From a virus: a DNA stretch of 50,389 nt. Below the pieces are notes generated by a model. It was not told the origin of the DNA, did no database searches, and saw only the letters and a program-made list of their open reading frames with translations. Shown one piece after another: positions 45,626 through 50,389 of this stretch (the stretch's first letter is position 1; every line of letters begins with the position of its first letter). A program made the translations under genes and the position numbers. Where the stretch lies: positions 1 through 50,389 of IMG/VR virus record IMGVR_UViG_3300023099_000003; one strand, given 5' to 3'.

Positions 45626-46332
45626 TCTACGCCCTGACAGACCCCAATGGGGAAGTGCTGAAATATCCCTACACTGGCGATCCTGATGCTGAGGGGGTTG
45701 TCGAAGTGGTGGACGTAGCACCACCCACTCTGACCGATGGCCAGACCTTGGACGAGATGGCCCCCGTCAATGACAATGGCGTCTATGTGCGCAATTGGGT
45801 CGTGCATGACTGGCTGGTGATCGAGCCAGGGGAATTGTATGCCAAGGTTGTGGATGGCACCGTGGCTGCGTATCCCTACACCCTTGCAGACCTGAAGCGC
45901 GACTGGCCTGAGACTTCATTCCCGCCAGCCCCAAGGCAGATGGATGATGAATGGGGTGTAGTGGCGGTGGATCGCGTGGATGCGCCGGAGGCGGGGGAAG
46001 GTGAAGTAGCTGAGGAATCCACACCCATTGGTCCGCCGTGGGCACAAGTGTGGACCGTGCGCACCAAGACTTCGGAGGAACTGGCTGTTCCAGTGCCCGT
46101 TGTTGTTACCATGAGGCAGGCGCGCTTGGCGTTGCTTGGGGCTGGGAAATTGGCGGATGCGGAGGACGCGCTGGATGCTTTGCCCTCACCGCAAAAGGAA
46201 GCCGCTCGTATCGAATGGGAATATGCCACTGAGGTTCGGCGCGATTGGCCATTCGTCGGCATGGTGGCAACGGCGTTGGGGCTGTCTTCAGAACAGGTGG
46301 ATGCCTTGTTTATTGCGGCGGCTGAGCTTTAA
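45622..46332 (+). CDS. Fibre-associated or assembly protein, 236 aa
   Basis: ATGA overlap with the previous gene. It opens I-Y-A-L-T-D-P-N-G-E-V-L-K-Y-P-Y, as do many proteins at the tail tip. The C-terminal 75 residues (M-R-Q-A-R-L-A-L-L-G-A-G-K-L-A, W-E-Y-A-T-E-V-R-R-D-W-P-F-V) form a conserved helical domain that I recall from fibre-associated proteins and fibre C-termini. Last of the fibre cluster. Confidence 0.7.
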   Translation: MIYALTDPNGEVLKYPYTGDPDAEGVVEVVDVAPPTLTDGQTLDEMAPVNDNGVYVRNWVVHDWLVIEPGELYAKVVDGTVAAYPYTLADLKRDWPETSFPPAPRQMDDEWGVVAVDRVDAPEAGEGEVAEESTPIGPPWAQVWTVRTKTSEELAVPVPVVVTMRQARLALLGAGKLADAEDALDALPSPQKEAARIEWEYATEVRRDWPFVGMVATALGLSSEQVDALFIAAAEL

Positions 46333-46367
46333 GGGTAGGGTGCGCTTGCTTCAGTAGGAGACTAACT

Positions 46368-46439
46368 ATGCGAGCTGTAACCCCAACGCCGACCCCTAGC
46401 CCAACCCCTACCCCCGGCACCGGAAAACCGAAGCCGTGA
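46368..46439 (+). CDS. Pro/Thr-repeat micro-protein, 23 aa
   Basis: GTAGGAG precedes ATG 46368 by about 7 nt; the stop overlaps the next GTG start. The peptide is mostly Pro-Thr dipeptides (V-T-P-T-P-T-P-S-P-T-P-T-P-G-T-G-K-P-K-P), an extended polyproline-like chain. The strong ribosome site and clean coupling suggest it is translated, perhaps mainly to load ribosomes on the next gene. Confidence 0.55.
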   Translation: MRAVTPTPTPSPTPTPGTGKPKP

Positions 46440-46852
46440 TTGACGCCATGCTCCTGGCGGCGTTTTTGTGCGGATGCGTATCTGTCCTTATGGGCAATCG
46501 CACCGCCATACCGTTGCTTGCGAGCATGGCATTTTCGGTTGCGCTGATATACGCGGGCGTTCCATTCAACTTCTTCTTCTGGTGGATGATTGATCTGGCG
46601 GTAATTTTCACAATCATCTGCATGGGAATGCAGAAGCGCGAAATCGACATGTGCGACTTTGCCGTGATAGGCTTATTTGCACCAGCATGGATTGCCTACC
46701 AGATGGGCGGAGAAATCCGCTTTTGGGGATCGATTATAGTGGTCGTCATGCAATTCGCTATCGTGTTTCCGTATCGTCAGTTGATGAAGCTGGCCAAAGG
46801 TTGGCTTCTCGCATTCCGCAATGATGACTTCAACATGATGGTGGCGGCGTGA
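46436..46852 (+). CDS. Multi-pass membrane protein, 138 aa
   Basis: Starts at GTG 46436 (overlap GTGA) or ATG 46448. At least three hydrophobic helices (about 4-19, 25-44, 50-65) with more at 78-110, short polar loops, and a charged end. Its place before the lysis genes suggests a holin or antiholin role, but the many helices are unusual for a holin. Confidence 0.7.
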   Translation: MIDAMLLAAFLCGCVSVLMGNRTAIPLLASMAFSVALIYAGVPFNFFFWWMIDLAVIFTIICMGMQKREIDMCDFAVIGLFAPAWIAYQMGGEIRFWGSIIVVVMQFAIVFPYRQLMKLAKGWLLAFRNDDFNMMVAA

Positions 46853-47193
46853 CAGACAGCATGGGAGACGCAGTCCAGACCAGACTTGTTGCGGAACAGG
46901 TTGCGAAGGCGACCATCAAGCAATTCACTATGGACCATCCTGAGCTGGTAAAGATGGAAGTTCCACCTCCGCTCAAATGGGCCGCCACGATTATCGCCGC
47001 CTTGTTCACCATGGGTGCTGGCGGGCTGTGTTTCTGGCTAATCACCACCGTCAATGAAGTGCAGCTTACATTGGCCCGTGTGGATGAAAGGCTGCAAAAC
47101 CAGACCAGTGCCCAAGGGTCAAGGTTTGACGAGCTGGACCGTCGCGTAAGCACCATTGAAGTTAGCATTTCTGATAAGAGGAATGACAAGTGA
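46849..47193 (+). CDS. Holin-like protein with coiled coil, 114 aa
   Basis: GTG start overlaps the previous stop (GTGA). One transmembrane helix (about 43-68: W-A-A-T-I-I-A-A-L-F-T-M-G-A-G-G-L-C-F-W-L), then a coiled coil (L-A-R-V-D-E-R-L, F-D-E-L-D-R-R-V). Resembles the XhlA-like class that works with endolysin. Stop overlaps the lysozyme start. Confidence 0.7.
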   Translation: MTDSMGDAVQTRLVAEQVAKATIKQFTMDHPELVKMEVPPPLKWAATIIAALFTMGAGGLCFWLITTVNEVQLTLARVDERLQNQTSAQGSRFDELDRRVSTIEVSISDKRNDK

Positions 47194-47786
47194 GCGATCC
47201 ACGCAAACCCGTATTTGACGCTATCCGAAACGAGCAGCCGATACTGCCCGCACATGTTGCTATTGTTGATAAGGCGCTGGACGACATTGACTTCCCGAGA
47301 GCGGGAGGAACTGGAGTGTGGATCGCTCTTGCCGTTCCGCTGATGCACGAATTTGAAGGATATGCCGACAAGCAGCCGGACGGCTCAGTTAAGGCATATC
47401 CCGACCCAGCCACTGGGGGCAAGCCTTGGACGATAGGCTGGGGCAGCACGACAGACGAACAGGGCAATCCTATTGTTCCTGGCACTATTTGGTCGCGTGA
47501 CCGCGCAGAACGTCGCTTTGAAATGGATCTGGCGGCATTCTCCAGTAAGGTTCGTGCCTTGTTGACCGCGCCCACTAGCGATTCCCAATTTGCGGCGATG
47601 GTTTCTCTGGCCTACAATATTGGCATGGGTAATTTCCAAAGCAGCACACTTCTGCGCAAACACAATGCGGGCGACTATGCTGGCGCTAAGGCCCAATTCG
47701 CAGTTTGGAATAAGGCCAACAAGAAAGTGATGGCAGGACTAACTCGCCGCCGCGCTGCCGAAGCCTCTCTGTACGGTGCAGGATAA
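47190..47786 (+). CDS. Phage lysozyme (GH24 endolysin), 198 aa
   Basis: GTG start overlapping the previous stop. The catalytic triad pattern of T4-type lysozyme is visible: E56 in H-E-F-E-G, D72 in A-Y-P-D-P and T81 in W-T-I-G-W-G. S-L-A-Y-N-I-G and L-T-R-R-R-A-A-E later on also match the family. It cleaves peptidoglycan between MurNAc and GlcNAc. An extra N-terminal 45 residues without signal sequence mean that it needs the holin. Confidence 0.93.
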   Translation: MSDPRKPVFDAIRNEQPILPAHVAIVDKALDDIDFPRAGGTGVWIALAVPLMHEFEGYADKQPDGSVKAYPDPATGGKPWTIGWGSTTDEQGNPIVPGTIWSRDRAERRFEMDLAAFSSKVRALLTAPTSDSQFAAMVSLAYNIGMGNFQSSTLLRKHNAGDYAGAKAQFAVWNKANKKVMAGLTRRRAAEASLYGAG

Positions 47787-48154
47787 TGGCTTGGCCCACC
47801 ATCAAGATCGTGGTGACGAAACCGAACGACGCGCGCGGGTGGATCGGGCTGGGCTGCTATTCGCTTGTGCTGGTGATCTTCGCCATGATCTTGGCCGAAC
47901 CTGATTTGCTCGACAATGATGCATTCCTTATCTTGGCCACTGCGGTAGTCATCACGGGATGGGTGCAAGGTCCTGTGGGCTGGGCATATCAGGCCACCAA
48001 GGGTGGCGGGGAAGCCGCTGAGTCTACCGCGCGCATCGCCGAAGAAGCGGCTTCTGCCAATGTCCAGATTGCAAAAAAAGGACCGCAGCAAGTCGAAGTC
48101 GCAAACGACGCTGAAAACCCAATCCCGACAACAACCGGAGGGAAAACGAAATGA
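47786..48154 (+). CDS. Membrane protein, lysis cluster (possible holin), 122 aa
   Basis: One-base overlap with the lysozyme. Two hydrophobic helices (about 22-40 and 45-62: L-G-C-Y-S-L-V-L-V-I-F-A-M-I-L-A, A-F-L-I-L-A-T-A-V-V-I) and a polar, Ala/Glu/Lys-rich tail. Fits a class II holin; the other candidate is the 46849 gene. Confidence 0.65.
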   Translation: MAWPTIKIVVTKPNDARGWIGLGCYSLVLVIFAMILAEPDLLDNDAFLILATAVVITGWVQGPVGWAYQATKGGGEAAESTARIAEEAASANVQIAKKGPQQVEVANDAENPIPTTTGGKTK

Positions 48155-48435
48155 CATGGCTAACCGCAAAAGCCGCATTCGGACTTGCCCGCTATTGGTG
48201 GATCTTGATCGTCCTTGCTGCCGTGACAGGCCTATGGTTTGCCTACACGGCAACGCTGGACAGGATGACTGAACAGGCCACTGAGGTGGGCACCGTCAAG
48301 CAGCAGAACGCCAACCTCACCGAAACAATCCGCAACGTGGAGAAAGCCAATGTCGCAGCTGAAACTATGCGCCGTGACCCTGCTGTTAGCCGGGCTGAGT
48401 GCCTGCGCAACGCCAGAAATCCCGAAGATTGCTGA
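48151..48435 (+). CDS. Inner-membrane spanin (Rz-like), 94 aa
   Basis: One N-terminal membrane helix (about 15-33: W-W-I-L-I-V-L-A-A-V-T-G-L-W-F-A), then a periplasmic coiled coil (T-V-K-Q-Q-N-A-N-L-T-E-T-I). With the overlapping Rz1-like gene it links inner and outer membranes for the last lysis step. Confidence 0.85.
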   Translation: MTWLTAKAAFGLARYWWILIVLAAVTGLWFAYTATLDRMTEQATEVGTVKQQNANLTETIRNVEKANVAAETMRRDPAVSRAECLRNARNPEDC

Positions 48436-48598
48436 CAGCGCCTGCACCGCCTTCAACCGCATCCGATACTCTGTGCCGCCACTACAGCCCGATGGGACTA
48501 GAACGGTCGCGGTCGATACGGGCAACCGTTACGACACGGTGGAAACGGTAAGCGATGTTGCAGAGCATAATGCACGGTTTGAGGCGGTTTGTGGTTGA
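48350..48598 (+). CDS. Outer-membrane spanin lipoprotein (Rz1-like), 82 aa
   Basis: Starts inside the Rz gene in another frame and runs on beyond it. Signal peptide with lipobox L-S-A-C (residues 16-19), so it is lipid-modified and outer-membrane bound. Longer than lambda Rz1. Together with Rz it disrupts the outer membrane. Confidence 0.85.
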   Translation: MSQLKLCAVTLLLAGLSACATPEIPKIADSACTAFNRIRYSVPPLQPDGTRTVAVDTGNRYDTVETVSDVAEHNARFEAVCG

Positions 48599-48675
48599 CC
48601 GCCACCTCAGGAAATGCGAATTTTAACCTGCAACGGTTGGTTCGCACACGTCCTGGCGTGGTGATCCTTCATTAG

Positions 48676-48702
48676 GGGCCGGGGTAATTCTCGGCCCTTT
48701 TT
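48676..48702 (+). terminator. Intrinsic terminator at the end of the late operon
   Basis: GGGCCGGG and CTCGGCCC form an 8-bp stem (one G-U pair), followed by TTTTT (48698-48702). It ends the rightward late transcripts just before the leftward genes. Confidence 0.85.
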
Positions 48703-48705
48703 GCA

Positions 48706-48807
48706 TCAATCCTTAAATGCCGCGCACATCCACGCGAAAAACAGCCACCAAGACCAATCGCCAACAATGGCGGCGACGATCACAAGAAGTAGGCCTAGAC
48801 AGCCCAT
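48706..48807 (-). CDS. Small membrane protein, 33 aa
   Basis: TAATG overlap with the upstream gene. Almost wholly hydrophobic (L-G-L-L-L-V-I-V-A-A-I-V-G, W-S-W-W-L-F-F-A-W). Last gene of the leftward operon. Confidence 0.6.
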   Translation of the reverse strand: MGCLGLLLVIVAAIVGDWSWWLFFAWMCAAFKD

Positions 48808-49070
48808 TATCCCTCTCCCTGGTTCTGATCCACTGACTGGATGGGTGGGGGTGATCGTGGCTTGAGAACGCAGGCACCAACCCAAAGCGGGCCAAAGCAT
48901 ACAGCCATCCCCCGAGAGCCGCCGGTGATGAACTCAACGCCGAAATACCATGCCGTTGGCGCGAACGCGGCTGCTAGTCCAATAGTGGTAGTGCCAAGCC
49001 TGCGACCGAAAAACCTATACCATTTGGCCGGCGTGATCGTATCGAACGGCTCCCAATCTGAAATAATCAT
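48807..49070 (-). CDS. Two-pass membrane protein, 87 aa
   Basis: 4-nt overlap with the upstream gene. Hydrophobic segments at about 26-43 (T-T-T-I-G-L-A-A-A-F-A-P-T-A-W-Y) and 51-66 (G-M-A-V-C-F-G-P-L-W-V-G-A-C-V-L), Pro/Gln-rich tail. Unknown. Confidence 0.7.
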   Translation of the reverse strand: MIISDWEPFDTITPAKWYRFFGRRLGTTTIGLAAAFAPTAWYFGVEFITGGSRGMAVCFGPLWVGACVLKPRSPPPIQSVDQNQGEG

Positions 49071-49600
49071 TCCCCACCGCCTTGCCTATGGGGCTGTAGC
49101 GCGCGGATGGTGTTATAGGCGATGGCGGCAATAGCGCCGGGCGACTTGTCACCATCATCCAGGGCATAGTCGCAGATCGCTGCATGGGCTTTATTTGCCG
49201 CCTCTTCCAGCGCCTGTGCGCGGGCTTGTTGGGCGTGACGGGCGAAGGCTTGGACGAATGAAGTCCCATCCATCTTGCCTTGACGAATTTTCTCCATCTG
49301 AAGGTCTGTGAACATAAAATGCAGCGCGCCCAGGTCAGCCGCCTGATCCCTATCCCTCTGAGTAACCCCCAACGCGCCATTTGCAATTTGCTCGGCGGGC
49401 TGCTGGGTGAGGGCGGCTTCCTGGAACGCGCCGATAGCACATGGCTCGCAACGCCAAGCTCGTTTGCCTACGCCGTGGACAGTTTCTTTGCAGTCGTTGC
49501 ACCCGATGAGATAATGGCCCGACCAATAGCCGAACTTCCGTAGTTGCTCAGTGGTCGGCATTTCGTGCTCGATTGCCGCCAGTTCCGTGTTGCTATCCAT
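49067..49600 (-). CDS. Hypothetical protein with Cys knuckle, 177 aa
   Basis: C-N-D-C and C-E-P-C within the first 60 residues form a likely zinc site. The C-terminal half is Ala/Gln/Arg-rich helix (A-R-H-A-Q-Q-A-R-A-Q-A-L-E-E-A-A). 8-nt overlap with the upstream gene. No recognised family. Confidence 0.75.
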   Translation of the reverse strand: MDSNTELAAIEHEMPTTEQLRKFGYWSGHYLIGCNDCKETVHGVGKRAWRCEPCAIGAFQEAALTQQPAEQIANGALGVTQRDRDQAADLGALHFMFTDLQMEKIRQGKMDGTSFVQAFARHAQQARAQALEEAANKAHAAICDYALDDGDKSPGAIAAIAYNTIRALQPHRQGGGE

Positions 49601-49823
49601 GATCGGGTTCCTGTGTTTGGGTGCGGGTGTAGGCGGTCAAGGCAGCGGAAAGTGCTGCGCACATGACCTCTCTGGCGGTCTTCTTTTGCGGTTCGTGCCA
49701 CAGGTTCCAGCCCACGTGCTGGACCTGACACGCCCTCTCAACCATGACCTGGGTTATGGTAATCTCGAACGTGCCAGCCACGATCCGCTCGACCTCACCT
49801 TGGGCTTCCCGGTTAGTCGGCAT
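49593..49823 (-). CDS. Hypothetical protein, 76 aa
   Basis: Starts at ATG 49823, inside the previous gene (11-nt overlap). Helical with W-N-L-W-H-E in the middle. Same helical plan and Ala-rich C-terminal part as other small proteins in this operon. Unknown. Confidence 0.7.
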   Translation of the reverse strand: MPTNREAQGEVERIVAGTFEITITQVMVERACQVQHVGWNLWHEPQKKTAREVMCAALSAALTAYTRTQTQEPDHG

Positions 49824-50028
49824 GGGGGGTGGCCTTTAGCCAGCGCGCCTTGCCCTTTTCGGTCAAGCGGACCATGTTTCGCGCAGCCCCGCCTTGGGGG
49901 CGCACAAGTTCTGCCTCTTCGTCAGCCACCATTCGGTTGAGGTGAGCTTTGGCCAATTGGAATGACCGGACCCACATCGTTTTATCACGCAGCTTTCCTG
50001 CAATTATAGGTCGGAAGTCAGCCATCAT
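49813..50028 (-). CDS. Small winged-helix-like protein, 71 aa
   Basis: ATGA overlap with the junction gene. Contains L-N-R-M-V-A-D-E-E-A-E-L-V-R, then M-V-R-L-T-E-K-G-K-A-R-W, the end of a typical MarR/PadR-like wing (L-T-x-K-G). Possibly a small DNA-binding regulator. No effector domain. Confidence 0.65.
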   Translation of the reverse strand: MMADFRPIIAGKLRDKTMWVRSFQLAKAHLNRMVADEEAELVRPQGGAARNMVRLTEKGKARWLKATPHAD

Positions 50029-50389
50029 TCCCCCTCCCGGCCCTGATCGGTGGAGAGGGCGGCGCGGAGTTCTTCAACTGCTTGGCCTGTATAGTAAGCG
50101 CCGCTATCGACAGGAGAATGACCACAATTGATGGGGTTACTGTGCTTTTCCATGTCGTCACCGCAGCAACAAACACCAGACGTGATCTCGCACTGCGCAA
50201 GGCAGCTTAAAACGGCGCTGGCCTTTGCCCTCAGCCCCTCAATCTCCGCCCGTGCTGCCGAAAGGGATTGCTGGCGGTGGGTGGCGAGGACATCCTTAAC
50301 GACTTGCTCGAAGAAACTGCTGCCCTTGTACACCGTTACTTCTTCGGTCCACTCGCGATGCTCGCCGCTGTAGTCTTCCGACCTTTTCA
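50025..50389 (-). CDS. Junction-spanning hypothetical protein, C-terminal part
   Basis: Continuation of the 1-874 gene; the shared 87 bases (50303-50389) repeat codons already seen at 1-87. Residues after the joint include a helical V-L-A-T-H-R-Q-Q-S-L-S-A-A-R-A-E-I-E-G-L stretch, a Cys-rich loop (C-C-C-G-D-D) and an acidic C-terminus. A GTG at 50333 could start a shorter product, but the frame is open far upstream, so a single 383-aa protein is preferred. Confidence 0.85.
   Translation of the reverse strand, partial: KRSEDYSGEHREWTEEVTVYKGSSFFEQVVKDVLATHRQQSLSAARAEIEGLRAKASAVLSCLAQCEITSGVCCCGDDMEKHSNPINCGHSPVDSGAYYTGQAVEELRAALSTDQGREGE
50303..50389. repeat. Right copy of 87-bp terminal direct repeat
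   Basis: Exact duplicate of 1-87. Removing one copy gives a 50,302-bp circle in which every gene at the joint is intact. Confidence 0.97.

Noticed and set aside
1-50389. Integrase, attachment site, tRNA genes and CRISPR array
   Set aside because: I looked for tyrosine/serine recombinase motifs, cloverleaf-like stretches and regularly spaced repeats and saw none. The only repeat clusters are the iterons and the leaders.

Overview
The window looks like one complete genome of a tailed, siphovirus-type bacteriophage. It holds a full head-neck-tail-lysis gene set: terminase, DUF1073-type portal, DUF2213 protease/scaffold, DUF2184-type capsid, tail tube, frameshifted tail chaperones, tape measure, fibres and spanins. 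The first 87 bases are repeated exactly as the last 87, and one leftward gene reads through that junction without a break. The molecule is therefore circular, circularly permuted or terminally redundant, with a unit length of 50,302 bases. The host cannot be proven from the sequence. Moderately high GC, GTG/TTG starts and the gene types suit an alphaproteobacterium (possibly a sphingomonad), but this is a low-confidence inference. I see no integrase, ParA/B or tRNA gene. Only two small Cro-like HTH proteins hint at regulation, so a lytic or cryptic life style is more likely than a classical integrating one.

Layout. (1) About 48.7 kb through the junction to 2.7 kb: a leftward operon of small, tightly overlapping, mostly unknown genes, starting at a divergent promoter region at 2.66-2.78 kb. 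(2) 2.78-3.95 kb: a short rightward run with an HTH protein, a membrane peptide, a DnaA-domain-IV-like protein and a small protein. (3) 3.95-15.1 kb: a leftward replication, recombination and DNA-modification operon. In transcription order it encodes a repeat protein, a RecA-like ATPase, an SSB-like protein, the DNA polymerase sliding clamp, a YqaJ exonuclease, a C5-cytosine methyltransferase, a beta-class amino-methyltransferase, an HNH endonuclease, an SF2 helicase and a VRR-NUC nuclease. (4) 15.2-19.0 kb: rightward HTH repressor-like gene, primase/helicase, an iteron-like intergenic region (candidate origin) and small zinc-binding proteins. (5) 19.1-48.6 kb: rightward packaging, head, neck, tail and lysis genes, closed by an intrinsic terminator.

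The structural region is interrupted by accessory cassettes: a reversed cassette at 26.8-28.4 kb behind an intrinsic terminator, and rightward cassettes at 31.0-31.75 and 34.5-35.6 kb. Several are headed by the same leader, a TTGACG promoter-like element followed about 40-50 bases later by GATGGAGAAT and the start codon. The same leader stands before an accessory gene at 18.66 kb, and a variant drives the left operon. This looks like a phage-wide regulon of transplantable small genes.

The most unusual features are these. (a) There are two tail-tube proteins. The canonical one has an Ig-like domain inserted in a loop. The second, 641 aa, has a tube domain fused exactly at its C-terminus to a large module that looks like a six-bladed beta-propeller nested in a lectin (ConA/LamG-like) fold. 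(b) Two neighbouring methyltransferase genes each carry a long second reading frame in the +1 frame: a recognisable HNH endonuclease nested in the amino-methyltransferase, and a long ORF overprinting the C5-methyltransferase. (c) The protease gene has an internal, in-frame, strongly Shine-Dalgarno-led start that should give a separate scaffold. (d) A GGGAAAC slippery site gives a G/GT-type -1 frameshift in the tail chaperones. (e) There is an iteron cluster behind the primase gene. No sequence search was possible. Family calls rest on motifs and order and are stated as such.
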